Positions 10,309 to 20,699 are shown, counted from the stretch's first letter. The stretch is DNA of 38,138 nucleotides from Azolla pinnata (GCA_037176905.1 JBBBWG010031987.1:5460-43597), one strand, 5' to 3'. Numbers and translations are program-made. Notes: a model not told the origin generated them from the sequence alone.

Positions 10309-10998
10309 CAGTTGCTGTTGATGTCGATGAGCAGTACAGTGGGAATCATGGTAATGGTGTTGGCGATGGTGCAGCTGTTGGTGATGGTGATGGCGATGGC
10401 GATGCTGATGTTGATGGTGGTGGCTATGGTGCTGACCCTGACAACAATTCTGGTCATCGATCTTGGCAGCATTGTTGAGCTTCGTCCAATGGTTCCACAG
10501 GCAGGACAGGGGCCAAGCTGCTAACAGCAAGGGCTTCATGGCGTACAAGTCCATGGCCTCGGCTTTGCAGGGGCTCACCATGTTCACGCTCCGATCCTTC
10601 CACTCCTCGTACGCCACATTCCCTGCCACGCAGCTCCACCTGGAGGCCAGATGCGGCATCCACAGATGGTCGCTGCTACAGCGCTTGAGGAGCTCCTTGG
10701 AGACCGCAGACACGCGGCACAAGCTGTGCGCGGGGAGCTTCGACAGTATGGTCTCCACCACCAAATCTGGCAGGTCCAGCAGAGACCTTGCCATGTCCTC
10801 GCCTTCTTCTTCTGCTTTTTCTGCTTCTTCTTCTTCTTCTGCTTCTGCTTCTGCTTCTTCCAGGCTCCCGGCCGCCAATGGCCGCCGCCTCAGGCACATG
10901 ACGGGGCCCAGCAGCGCGGAGAAACGGCACCGCTGGAAGAGGGAGAGCAGCGAGAGGAATGCGGGGAGAAGATCGCCCAGATGCAGAAGGCTCTTCAT
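8713..10998 (-). CDS. F-box protein with a histidine-rich insertion (plant At2g26850/At2g32560-like family)
   Basis: Five minus-strand exons: 10998-10153, 9704-9625, 9395-9217, 9106-9041 and 8900-8713. All junctions are GT-AG and keep frame, giving 452 residues. Residues 1-35 are hydrophobic/basic, 47-68 are an acidic Glu/Ala run, and the F-box is at about 71-121 ([21 protein letters not shown]...HLWMPHL). Exons 1-5 then reproduce the conserved family tail in order: [96 protein letters not shown] and WP..LE. The family is expected to act as an SCF ubiquitin-ligase adaptor; the target is unknown. Odd: residues about 189-254 are a His/Gln-rich insert including 12 consecutive His where homologues have a short linker. 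Exon 4's donor is the least certain junction. Confidence 0.9.
8977..9019. repeat. (GAGATA)n microsatellite in F-box intron 4
   Basis: Seven GAGATA-type units on the plus strand (CTCTAT on the transcribed strand), starting about 22 bases into the intron between exons 4 and 5. It gives a strongly pyrimidine-rich intron on the sense strand. Confidence 0.9.
10270..10432 (-). repeat. CAT/CAC trinucleotide expansion inside F-box exon 1
   Basis: On the minus strand, 12 uninterrupted CAT codons (about 10272-10307) are followed downstream by CAA/CAG Gln codons and preceded by a longer mixed CAT/CAC/CAG/CGC tract reaching about 10432. The frame stays open throughout, so this is coding low-complexity DNA, not an intron: no usable in-frame GT-AG pair removes it cleanly. 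Alternate CAC and CAT codons show that the outer part is old, while the pure CAT run looks recent. Confidence 0.85.
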
Positions 10999-11042
10999 CT
11001 GATGACGAGGACCATCTGAGAAGCGAAAGCAACGGATGAAAG

Positions 11043-11090
11043 GATGGAGGGAGGGAGGGAGGGAGGAAGGAAGGAAGGAAGGAAGGAAGG
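11043..11090. repeat. (GGGA)n/(GGAA)n microsatellite upstream of the F-box gene
   Basis: Four GGGA units then about six GGAA units, ending about 45 bases upstream of the F-box ATG. It probably lies in that gene's 5' UTR or core promoter as a CCTT/CCCT tract. Confidence 0.85.
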
Positions 11091-11299
11091 GGGCTCTGCT
11101 GTGCGGCTTCCCCTTCCCCTTCCCGCTCTTCGGCTATGGCGTTCTCATCGTCGTGAGCGTCTCTCTGTTCTGTGTTTCCTCTTTAACTTCCTGAAGAAGA
11201 AGATGAAGAAGAAGAAGAAGAAGAAAGAAGCTGCAGACAGTTTGTCTAAATTACACCCAATGCCCCTGACGTATGTAGTGTATCTTTATATGTAAAATG

Positions 11300-12460
11300 T
11301 CTGGAACTGAAAAAAACACAGAAGAAAGAGCTCAGATTCTTATGAGGGTATCTGGCGGAGGATTCCAGATGTCGGGGCGGATTCCATAAAGGAATCAAAT
11401 CATCCACATCCGAGTCGGACCATCGAGAATCTATGCCTGAGAATCTAAACGATGGCCGCCTCCGTGGGCAAAAACGGAGCAGAAATCTCCCATCTGCAGC
11501 AGCCGAGCTCTCGAATAGAGAACCGCGCTCCAGAATTCGATTCACGAGAGATGGCGCTTCCCGAAATCCGTCTCTCAAAACTGGCTCTCGATTGTTGCAG
11601 CTTACATCCAAGAACTTGCTTGTAAGTGGTCGAGGCCTCTTCTCAGATGGGCTCTAGCCGACCAACTTACTTCCAAGAACCTTATTGAACCATGGCGCAA
11701 TCCAAGGCTCCCTCTTTTTTTTTTTTTTTACCTAGAAGACCTTTTGTCTGGGCTCGGGTGAAAACCAAAGCAAAACAAAACAAAAAACCAAGGGAAAAGA
11801 AACAGGGTTGTCATAACAGCTACATTTCGAAGCGTTTCTTTAACCTAGCATTAGGTCAACTGCAGCACTAAGGAGGGCCTTCGCCAATTGTCCAAGGTCG
11901 ACGGCTCGCAGATGGGCTTTAAAGAGCCCCATCTCTAAGCCAAAAACGCTCTTCTATCGGCTTTTCGTTTTTCTTTTTTAACTCTAATGCCACCGGACGA
12001 TGAACGCCAGCTAGGAGGACAGTTTGCTGGCAGGAGAGATTTTCACACTCGAACAACTAGCTTCCCAGCATTGGGAAGGCAAGGATCTACGCGATCATCA
12101 TCTCTATCATATTTTGCATAACAAAAACCACATTTCACACAAAAAACTTGTGTGATCATAATCCCCATTGAGATCCATAGTCCCCATGGGGATGCTTGAT
12201 AAAGATATTATTAAAAACGGTGCAAGGCAATCAACAAAACCACCAAACCACCATGGCAAAAAGAAAAAACAAGAAAAACAACAAGCAAGCTGGTTTTGAT
12301 CACAACTAAATGATCACATAAACATCGATGTCTAGATAAAAAAAAAGAGTCCTCTGATTATTTCTTGGATGTGGGGGCACTACTCTAACTCTTTCGGATC
12401 ATTGGCGCTGACGACAACATTCGGGCACGATTACGATGGATTCGAGGCAGGCAAGAGAGC
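11300..12460. other. Intergenic stretch between the F-box and small heat-shock genes
   Basis: Opposed frames at 11246-11611 (minus) and 11433-11657 (plus) overlap and neither has a recognisable domain. The rest contains T- and A-rich runs and no clear gene. The 3' UTR of the small heat-shock gene should be at its right end. Confidence 0.5.
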
Positions 12461-12461
12461 A

Positions 12462-13444
12462 TCAAATCGAGATCTCGATGTTCTTCACGTTGACCTTCTC
12501 CTCGGCGCGCTGCTTGAGGGGGATGGTGACGGTGAGGACGCCGTCCTCGAGGCGGGCCGCGATGCCGTCCACGTCGAGCGCGTCGAGGTCGGGCATCGGG
12601 TAGCGGCGGTTGAAGCGGCCCTTGGGCCGCTCCATGCGCCGCCACGTCATGCCCGTCGGCTCCGCGTCGTTGGGCTTGGGCCGCTCCCCGTGGACGCGCA
12701 GGTGCCTGTCCTCGAGCGACACCTTGACGTGCTCGCGCTTCACGCCTGCATCCGACAGGTTTAGGGTTTAGGGTTTATAATGATGTAACCGATGGGATGG
12801 GATGGGATGGGATCGGATCACGTTGTACGCAAATCGAATCCAATCGAATTGGATCAGAAGGAACAATCTGTGCTTTCGATTATCGTTTCACGCGGCAATC
12901 CGATCGATCGCATCAGCTCCGATCCGATCAATCGACCGGATCCAACCCAATCAAATCCAACGGGGAACCCAATCGAAGCCAATCGACCGGATCCAACCCA
13001 ATCAACGACCGGAACCAAACCGAATCGAACAATTTGTTGCTTTCGACTGTCGCATACCTGGCAAGTCGATGTGGAGGACATGGGAGTTGGGCGTATCGAC
13101 CCAGTCTGTCTTCATCAGATTGAGGCTCTGGCGGGCACGACGAGACATGCCGCGGGCGGCCGCGGCCCCCGGGCCCATGGCGGCCATCCCTCGGGGCCCG
13201 GGCCCGATGTCCGCCACATGTGGCGGCGGCGGCGCCACCGGCCCGAGATCTCCCGCCTCCCACTCGTCCCCGTGAGCCCCCGGCCACGCGTTCTCGTCGA
13301 AGCCGAGATCATCGTCGTGGAACATCATGTGGTTCATGAACGATCCGGGAGCCGCTTGAGGATGCGGGTAATCGAAGAAACGCATCATCTTTCCCTCGGA
13401 TCCCAAGAACAAATCTGCCGCGAGCTTTGCTTCGGCTTTATCAC
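12462..13444 (-). CDS. Small heat-shock protein (HSP20, alpha-crystallin domain); 5' exon unresolved
   Basis: Two minus-strand exons are clear: one ending at 13058 and 12745-12462, with a phase-1 GT-AG intron. From the ATG at 13388 they give 204 residues. The alpha-crystallin domain starts near KTDWVDTPNSHVLHIDLPG and runs through VKREHVKVSLEDRHLRVHGER, RMERPKGRFNRRYPMPD and LEDGVLTVTIP; the C-terminus has the IEI form of the I-x-I oligomerisation motif. Such proteins are ATP-independent chaperones. The N-terminal arm is Met/Gly/Pro-rich. The frame stays open upstream of 13388 (GDKAEAKLAADLFLGSEGK) to an acceptor TTTAG at 13445, so an upstream exon, perhaps a targeting peptide, is likely. A hydrophobic stretch (IFVGVVIAC, about 13855-13820) could join in phase but has a weak donor. 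Compartment not assigned. Confidence 0.85.
12757..12778. repeat. Short telomere-like (TTTAGGG) tract in the sHSP intron
   Basis: Reads GGTTTAGGGTTTAGGGTTTA: two full units of the plant telomere repeat, about ten bases from the exon 2 acceptor; on the sense strand it supplies CCCTAAA just before the splice site. Confidence 0.8.
12792..13010. repeat. GGGAT microsatellite and a 26-bp direct repeat in the sHSP intron
   Basis: GATGGGATGG-type units at about 12792-12814, then two identical 26-bp copies at 12929-12954 and 12980-13005 (core CGACCGGATCCAACCCAATC), 51 bp apart. All within the sHSP intron (13057-12746). Frames across it are artefacts. Confidence 0.75.
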
Positions 13445-13448
13445 CTAA

Positions 13449-13474
13449 ATGGATGGATGGATGGATGGATGGAT
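13449..13474. repeat. (GGAT)n microsatellite at the sHSP acceptor
   Basis: Six GGAT units immediately beyond the inferred acceptor at 13445; on the sense strand they are (ATCC)n and could serve as its pyrimidine-rich lead-in. Confidence 0.85.
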
Positions 13475-14110
13475 CAAAGCCTTAATATTAATCACAATCC
13501 TTTGAAATAATCAATCCTTGCTGCAGCTAATCCAATTTGCCACTTGCTGAATTTTGCTTGCCTGCGCTCAAGCCAAGCTTCGGCTATCTATCTATGCTGT
13601 GGCCCTTTGATGTCAAATCCCTTCTTGAAATGCACTGTTTCTTGATGATCTGCTGCTAACCTTGGTTGAGCTGTGCTATTTCTCGGCCTACGCAGCTGAT
13701 CATCTGTTGATATGATTATATGGCAGGATTTGGCGGCGGCATCCCGGCCCATGCAAAACCCTCTGAGCTCCACGTGGCTCATCCTTCCGCTATCGTCATC
13801 GTACAAGCTATAACTACTCCTACAAAAATCCTATGTATGTATGCGTAATGTGCATGTCTGGTACGCATGTATGTGCGTACATACGTATGTACTCGAATTC
13901 GCGGGATTGCCAACGTAGCCGCGCATCGGCACTCTTCCGATCCGTCGTGACTGACTCCAATCACATTAATGTCGATCGATCGATCAGTCGATCGAAACAT
14001 CGGCAATCATGCCGGACGAGATTCCGCTCTGTTGTCGCATCGTATCGATCCATCGATCCATCGATCGGCGTGTGCATCGAAGCGAGCAACACATACCAGT
14101 CGTGGACTCG

Positions 14111-14123
14111 AGATTATATAAGT
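14111..14123. promoter_or_regulatory. Near-symmetric TATA-like element between the divergent sHSP and OBAP genes
   Basis: The plus strand reads TATATAAG and the minus strand CTTATATAAT, so it matches a TATA box in both directions. It lies between the two divergently transcribed genes, about 510 bases upstream of the OBAP ATG and about 725 bases upstream of the internal sHSP ATG. Which gene it serves cannot be decided from sequence. Confidence 0.35.
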
Positions 14124-14412
14124 ACCGCTTCGCACAATGTTGCCCCCGTTGTTAGCCGGCGGATCATGCGATCTTGCTGCGATCGGATCGATCGCGAGGA
14201 ATTATCGGGGCGCAATGTATTCGATCCCACTAGCGGATCGATCATCGCCGTATTCAAAAAGGCCCTATTCAAACAAGTAGAAGGTGCACTGATGCAGCAG
14301 TGAATTAGGCAGATCACTGATCATTGCAGGGGCAAACTAGATGATCTAATAAGAAGTAATTACAGAATTGTGCCATTTGATTGAGGAATCTGCAGCAGCT
14401 GGAGCGAAGATA

Positions 14413-14463
14413 GCATGCATGCAGGGTAGATCGAAGTATGATCACAGGATCAAGGACACGTGC
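14413..14463 (+). promoter_or_regulatory. RY motif and G-box/ABRE upstream of OBAP
   Basis: GCATGCATGC at 14413-14422 (RY core CATGCA) and ACACGTGC at 14456-14463 (G-box core CACGTG, ABRE type) lie 209 and 168 bases before the OBAP start codon. RY plus ABRE is the known signature of seed-maturation promoters under B3 and bZIP control. The motifs are seen; the control is inference. Confidence 0.5.
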
Positions 14464-14630
14464 AGGGGGCTGCAAGACTAAATCAATCTAGAAGATTCTC
14501 CCGTTGCCGCTAGCAGCAGGTAGTATATGAAGCAGCAGCATCGGCAAAGGTGCAGATCTACGGATTTCATCGGAAGGAAATCGGAGCCTGAATCAGCAGA
14601 TCATCATCAGAAAGAAGAGCAAATCACAGA

Positions 14631-15722
14631 ATGGCGTCGGTAGGCCCGGGCCCGCTCCTGCAGTCCCAGGAGGTCCCGGGGCAGCCGATCAAGCTGGCGA
14701 CGGCGGCGATCGAGGGCGCCGCCGAAGCGCTGCAGAGCATGGCGCCCGTGTCACGGATCCACGCCCACCTCTGCGCGTAAATCTCTAAAAAATTCGATAG
14801 CCCCCCCCCCCCAAAAGAACATTTGAGATGAAAGTGAGCCGAATCGCATTCCGATCTCCGCGAAATCGTTCGACGACATCGCCTCGGAGATCGGGGCGAG
14901 GATTGCAACTCGATCCGCGGCGATCGGATGTCGCCGATCTCACACCGCGGCGGAATGTTGTCGGGATTGAAATCTTTCTCGGCTTCCGTGCGCAGGTTCC
15001 ACTTCTACGCGTACGACATGGCGCGGCAGGTGGAGGCGCACCACTACTGCACGCACTACAACGAGGAGGTGCACCAGTGCCTGATCTACGACAGCCCGCG
15101 CAGGGACGCGAGGCTCGTGGGCGTGGAGTACATCGTGGCGGAGCGCGTGTTCGCGGCGCTCCCGGCCGGCGAGAAGCGGCTGTGGCACTCGCACGAGTAC
15201 GAGGTGAGGAGCGGCGCGCTCTTCATGCCGGGGGCCGCGGTGCCCGCGGCGGCCGAGAAGGCGGAGATGAAGGAGCTGTGCCGCACTTACGGCAAGGTCT
15301 TCCACTTCTGGCAGTTTGACCGCGGCGACACGCTGCCGCTCGGCCCGCCGCAGCTCATGATGGCCCTCACCGCCGACGGCCAGCTCAACGAGCAGCTGAA
15401 ACAAGGTAAGGAAAGAGCCCTAAAACCCTAAAACCCTAAAACCCTGAAACCCTAACGCACGCACGCACGTGCACAAGTATCGTGATCATCATCCGGAGCT
15501 TGGTGGCCCGCCGGTTCTTTTAATGATTCTGGCGGCGCAGATGTCGAGAAGCGGTTCGGCGTCTCGTTCTCGGAGAAGCGCGCGCTCCGCGCCGACCTGC
15601 AAGGCCCCGAGTCTGGGATCGACCCCCTGGCCGACTCGTTCCGCTCTGGCACGGGCTTGCTCCCCGAGATGAGGGAAGTGGATTGCTTCCCCCCCCCTCG
15701 TGGATTAGGAGAACCAAGTTAG
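14631..15722 (+). CDS. Oil body-associated protein (OBAP, DUF1264)
   Basis: Three plus-strand exons, 14631-14776, 14996-15405 and 15541-15722, join by GT-AG junctions to 245 residues, the usual family length. Exon 1 ends in IHAHLCA and exon 2 resumes [20 protein letters not shown], the invariant family stretch. Further family marks are [59 protein letters not shown] and DGQLNEQL; exon 3 has the typical EKRFGVS start and LLPEMREVD end. OBAPs coat plant lipid droplets and matter for oil-body stability; the molecular activity is unknown. The start is the only ATG giving an open exon 1. Third codon positions are almost all G or C. It is divergent to the small heat-shock gene, with RY and ABRE motifs upstream. 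Assignment is confident. Confidence 0.93.
15416..15474. repeat. Telomere-like (CCCTAAAA) tract followed by (GCAC)n in OBAP intron 2
   Basis: Four to five CCCTAAAA-type units at 15418-15455, then GCACGCACGCACG. It begins twelve bases into intron 2. The eight-base unit is a variant of the seven-base plant telomere repeat. Confidence 0.85.
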
Positions 15723-16990
15723 TTCCCTCTCTGTTGTGGATATTGGACCCCAATCCCAAACATGTAACAAGAAGGAAGAGGCTCTCTTGGTCTTCTGCCC
15801 TCTTGAAGTGGGCATGATGTACATAGAAAACAATATGTCCGATGTCGTGCCTCTCGACACGCTTTTTTGTTTTTGCGGACACAAATAATTACAAACGGGT
15901 TTTTCGCTGCTTAAACTGCATCAAAAACAGGCGTGTAATGTGGTGCGCTTAATTGTTGCCGATGCATATGCACGAACGCAGACTGTTTGATCAGCTCGCT
16001 CGAAAGTAAATTACCGTATAGGGCCCCTGAATTACCTTTCCCAACATATGCCAACGTGGTGGTGCCTTTGATCAATGAGCTTTAACGCATGTCGATATAT
16101 ATCGGATCCTCTGATCGATCATCACATGCCGATATGGTATGGGGTCCTCTCATCCGTTCCATCCCCATTTTTGCTTGTATGGGGGGTCTTGATCAATCGA
16201 CGAGCTTAACACGCGGGGTCTACCAGACAGTGATGAATCTGATCTAGGTTGTGAAGCATCGGTTGTTTTTGGACAATTAACGAGGGCCCACTCTTTCAGA
16301 TCAGAGTTTTGCCTTGTAGACTGGTGCTTGTAAGGCTTCTATCGTGGTTTAGAGCCGGAACTGGATCCCATTGTCGTCGATGCAACGACCCATCAAGTGT
16401 ATATAATCACACGGCAAAATGCTTGCAATTGTCAAAAGTTTTACCTCCATATTGTGTTTGGATGGATCTTTTCCCCGCTTCGATCCGTTCCTCTAGATCT
16501 CTCTATCGAAGAGAGTGGGAGATCTGGCCTCGAGGATTGAGTCATGTACACAATGATTTCGAGAGGAGATCATCATCATGCGCTTATTGTGGCCGTAGAA
16601 AGGCGCCGTTTTTTTCCTCTGGTTCTTTGCCCGAAACCATATTCTCGATCGTCAGGCAACTAGAAAAACTTCGAGACGGAAAATCAAAGAAGAACAAAGC
16701 AGAGCAATCTTTGGATCAAGCAACACCACCAAAATCAATCAAACACCACCAGCAAACTGAGAAAATTCAGTAAGCAGAGGGAATGTGGGGAAGGGCAGTT
16801 TTGAGATTAAGACTAAACTGAATATGTGGAATTTCGAGTCCGTGTGGATATTTCAGAACACGCGGTCAGAGGAAGAAGAAAAGAAACAGGGGAAGGAGAA
16901 GAGAGACGAAGAGCAGCGATCAGATCGGAGGAGGAGAGTACGATCCCCACACCCAGAAGATCGAATTCAAATAGAGCAGAAGCCCTGCGG
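15723..16990. other. Intergenic stretch; OBAP 3' UTR and C2-gene promoter/leader
   Basis: The first 200 bases should be the OBAP 3' UTR. A 154-codon plus-strand frame at 16309-16773 has no recognisable domain and mixed composition; I do not call it. From about 16860 to 16950 the plus strand is purine-rich (AGGAAGAAG, GGAGGAGAG), as expected for a plant 5' leader of the C2 gene. Confidence 0.5.
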
Positions 16991-19900
16991 ATGATGGCCA
17001 ATGGAACCTTAGCGATAACTGTCATCTCTGCTTCCTTCTCCCATTATGCTTCCTTCGATTCAGGTACACCTTTTTTTGGCTTCCGTTCTGAATGCATGGC
17101 TATGGCCTTAGAGCTCGGTGAAAATGCCCCGAAAAGGATGGGTAACAGAAGGAGGGAGTTAGGAAAAGCAAAAGGAAAGCGGAGGTTTTCCCCATGTCTG
17201 GCTCTCGTTGTGGGATTCGATTCAATAGTTACATGGGACGCAACCTTGGAAAATGAACACAAAATGATGTATTTGGAGCTCAAGTTTTGTTGCATGTATT
17301 TTAAAGCACATATGATTGTACATGCGTAAGGATTAGGATCGGATCTACGCGTTTGATCTGAGTTCGTGTATTCACTAGCTCTTGTGCTTGTACATCCTGT
17401 GGCAGAACCTAACGATCTCTTTGCTGTATTGAGATGCAACAAGGAGCAACGTTGTACACAAATCGCCCAAGGTACGTGAATTTTGCATGTGGTCTATTCA
17501 TGCTGAGAGGCTCATCGTAGTGATACGTGCCTCCAAAGATGCATAGTGAATTGCATTCTTTCTGTGGGTTACAGATCAAGGTAGGTTGCCTGTATGGAAT
17601 GAAACTCTCGAGTTCTACCTCCAACAAGAAGACATATCCGAAGAGCTCGTCGTGCAAGTCTTCAGTGTGATCAATGATAGTGAGGAGCTCCTCGGCACTG
17701 CAAAGTTGGTTTTTCCTTTTTTTGTGTGTTAATTCATCGGCAGAAGTTATGTTTGGTTTTGCATGGCTTGACCTGCTTGATCTGCCTGCCTGTAGGATCC
17801 CTATCCAGAGTATGGTCGTAAGAGATGAAGCCACATTAAGTTCTCTCATTCATCAGCACAAGGGAGAAACAGGAAAACTGAAAGTGGCTTGGAAATGGCA
17901 GCCATATGCACAGGTTCGAGCATGCTCAGCCTTTTTCTTTTGTAAATTTCAAAGCATCGATTAAAATCTGTTTATATGCTAGGGACGGTGTTATGCGCTT
18001 GTGGATGCATCATGCCTGTGATGTTGGTAAAAAAAGAAAGGAAACAACTATGGGTGAAATGCCATAAAAGAAGCTAGCCAGATCCTTGGGAAAAAAAAAA
18101 AAACAAATTTCTGAATAGAAAGTAGTCTGCAATAAGTAAAAACAACAGGTGATATCCTGGTTTGACATGGGTTTTTGTCCGCTTGATCCACAGAAGCCGT
18201 TGAAAGCAGCAGGACCAGGGAAGGTTCTGGAGGTGTACGAGTATTCTGTGAGTGAGGCTCACGATGTGCCGCAGAAGCCATTGAAAGCAGCAGGACCAGG
18301 GAAGGTTCTGGAGGTGTACGAATATCCTGCGAGTGAGGCTCACGATGTGCCGCAGAAGCCTTTGAAAGCATCGAGCAGTGAAGGACCAGGGAAGGCTCCG
18401 GAGGTGTACGAATATTCTGTGAGTGAGGCGCCGGCGAAGAACGATTTCAGTAAATTGGATGCTGTAAGCGATGCATTGAAAAAGATAAGTTTGGAGAAGC
18501 AAGCATCCGGAGTTCGAATCGCTGCTTCAGCACCTCCGTATGTAGAGCCGGAAACGAATTATGTGAAAAGCCAAGCGTCGGAGCTACCTTATCCTTCGAA
18601 GGCTCTAGATAGCAGTACCCCATCCTATCCTCCAATCCAGAAAGAAGACGCACAGCAAGCTCCATGGTCCAGTTACAAGCATACGTCGAGCACAACATAT
18701 CCATCGATTCAAGAGAGCTACCCTAGCTATCAGAGCCCTACTTCAGAGTTAGCTGCTCACGGTAATGAGCGGCCCTATCCACCTCTTCTCTCAAGCACCA
18801 CATTGCCGACATACCCCCCAGCTAGTAATGATTCGTATCCGCCTTATGATTATGGAGCAAGCGCTGTTTACCCTCCACCAGCCTACACTCAACCATATCG
18901 TCCCCCACCTCAAGATGTGCCATCTATCTATCCACCACCACCGTATCCTCCGCACAGCACTCAGGATCAGGGAAACAGTTATCTTGTGCAGTCATATCCC
19001 CCTCCATTGGGCGGCGCCTATCCACCTTCATACCCACCTCAGCAGGCGGATGTAACGTATCCGATACCGTATCCTCCCCAGGCGTATCCTACGTCTTACC
19101 CTGCCCCGCAGGGATATCCGGCTTCTTATCCTCCCCAAGGATACCCACCTCCATACCCTCCATCCGAGAGGGGAATTGAGTCGGTATCATATGATAGAGG
19201 GCTTGACAAAGATAAGGAGAAAGGGAAAGGTAAAGAGCACAAGGAGAAGGAAAAGAAGGACAAAGACAAGAAGGACAAGGACAAGAAGGACAAGGACAAG
19301 AAGGACAAGGACAAGAAAGACAAGGACAAGAAGGACAAGGACAAGCACAAAACCCACGATTCGAGTGGTCCATATGGTCAATCTCCATACTACGGCGCAC
19401 TGCCGCAAGGATATGGTGCTGCCCCGCCGCAAGTGTACGGATCAGGTCCGCAGGGATACCCTCCTCCACCTGTACAAGGGTTATACCCTCCGCCCCCGCA
19501 AGGATACCCTCCGATGGCCCAACCACAAGGAGTATACCCTCCAGCTCCACAGCCATATCCACATGCTTCCCATGGGTACGCTCCCCCGCTGCCTCAGGGA
19601 TACCCTCCATCCCTGCAAGGATACCCCCCACCCCCACAGGCATATCATTCGGATCCATACAACGCCGGATCTTCGTATCCTCCAACTGGTAAGAAATTCT
19701 CTCTTTTTTTGTATGTCTCTCTTGCACACACACACATATTTGGTTATGCTTTCCACACCATCTTATCTTTCAACCAATCCCCTTTCACAACTGAAATCAC
19801 GTGCTCTTGATCGCGACATTCATTAGTCTTGTGCCTGATAGTTGAGAGCTGCTCCTGCACTTCTGCATCTAACACTTTGTTTTTTGGTCTCATGCGTCAT

Positions 19901-20510
19901 GGTTGACTTGACTTCCCGAGACAAAAACAGAATCCATCCAGTATTTCTATTTACTTACCTACCCACCCATTCCTGTAGGCATGTTCCCTGCCCTCTGAAT
20001 GTCGACAACCTAGTCATAGAATCGAGAGAAACCCATGTTCAATCCCCAATAATATGGGCTTGGATCCATCCAATAGATTGAAATTGGCCTCTTGTGAATG
20101 TTAAGAAAGATTTCCATCTACCTATCCATCAATCTATGCACGTGCATGTGCTTGCGTGTGTTTGTAAAGGGCTGCAATTCATTTCCTGAGAAATCTGTGC
20201 AAATTTGCAACCTATGAAAGAAACAATTCATCTTGCTATGCTCAGTAGCTTACACAGTAACTGCCCTTGCTGTCACCTCTAGAGTTTCCATGGATGAGTT
20301 ACTGTTATTGGTTTAATTCTCTTCATTTCTCTTCAATTGTCAGGGTACCCACCACATGATCAACCACACTACGCCACGCAGCATGGTAAGTAATTGACTT
20401 CGAATTTTGTGCGTTTGCTAAGTTTTCCCAGTAGATTGGTACTTGTTTTTTTTATCATACCCTCTGTATGTATGTTTACAGGTAGCTCAAGCTATGGTGG
20501 GAAGCATTGA
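16991..20510 (+). CDS. C2-domain protein with Pro/Tyr-rich tail (SRC2-like)
   Basis: Seven exons: 16991-17063, 17406-17471, 17575-17704, 17796-17913, 18194-19688, 20344-20385 and 20482-20510; all junctions are GT-AG and the product is 650 residues. Residues about 3-125 form one C2 domain (GTLAITVISAS, DLFAVLRCNKE, GRLPVWNETLEFYL, ELLGTAKIPI), a membrane/phospholipid-binding fold. The expected Asp cluster is only partly kept (SVINDSEELLG), so calcium binding is doubtful. From residue 130 come three tandem repeats of about 27 residues (KPLKAAGPGKVLEVYEY core), then a long YPP/YPPPQGY-rich region, a Lys/Asp block at about 467-516, more YPP repeats, and a short GGKH end. The architecture matches plant SRC2-like cold/stress-associated C2 proteins. 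An upstream in-frame ATG at 16826 lies in the purine-rich leader and was not used. Confidence 0.9.
19250..19350 (+). repeat. 15-bp coding repeat encoding (KKDKD)n
   Basis: About six copies of a 15-base unit AAGAAGGACAAGGAC inside exon 5 of the C2 gene, giving the Lys/Asp block. A single synonymous change in one copy (AAA for AAG) suggests recent expansion. Confidence 0.9.
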
Positions 20511-20693
20511 GCAGTGACTTCTTCAGTTTTCGACCACCTCTATACATATGCACACGTATCAAGCTAGTATTTTGTATTTGGGATGATTCCGTTTCCAAGG
20601 ATAGATATATCTGTGGACCAAGGACTGAGTCGCTGCGATCTTTGTTCGTCGTGGATTTGGGTTGTTCTTTATGTATATGATATAGAACTCCTA

Positions 20694-20699
20694 AATAAA
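20694..20699 (+). terminator. Poly(A) signal AATAAA of the C2 gene
   Basis: Canonical AATAAA 184 bases after the stop codon, in an A/T-rich context followed by AATGAATGAAT. A normal spacing for a plant near-upstream element. Confidence 0.55.

Noticed and set aside
10047..10524. Plus-strand Asp/Val- and Met-repeat ORFs
   Set aside because: Antisense shadows of the His codon expansion in F-box exon 1.
11433..11657. Overlapping plus and minus ORFs at 11246-11657
   Set aside because: Neither has a domain, a good start context or splice partners; mutual shadows.
12369..13448. Several plus-strand ORFs across the heat-shock gene
   Set aside because: Antisense readings of GC-rich HSP20 exons and of intronic GGGAT/ATCCAACC repeats.
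13622..13629. TTCTTGAA as a heat-shock element for the sHSP gene
   Set aside because: Only two adjacent inverted units, and it probably lies in an intron or leader; too weak to call.
16309..16773. 154-codon plus ORF between OBAP and the C2 gene
   Set aside because: No recognisable motif; composition like surrounding intergenic DNA. RNA-seq would decide.
19089..19733. Cys/Pro/Leu-repeat minus-strand ORFs in C2 exon 5
   Set aside because: Antisense of the KKDKD and YPP codon repeats.
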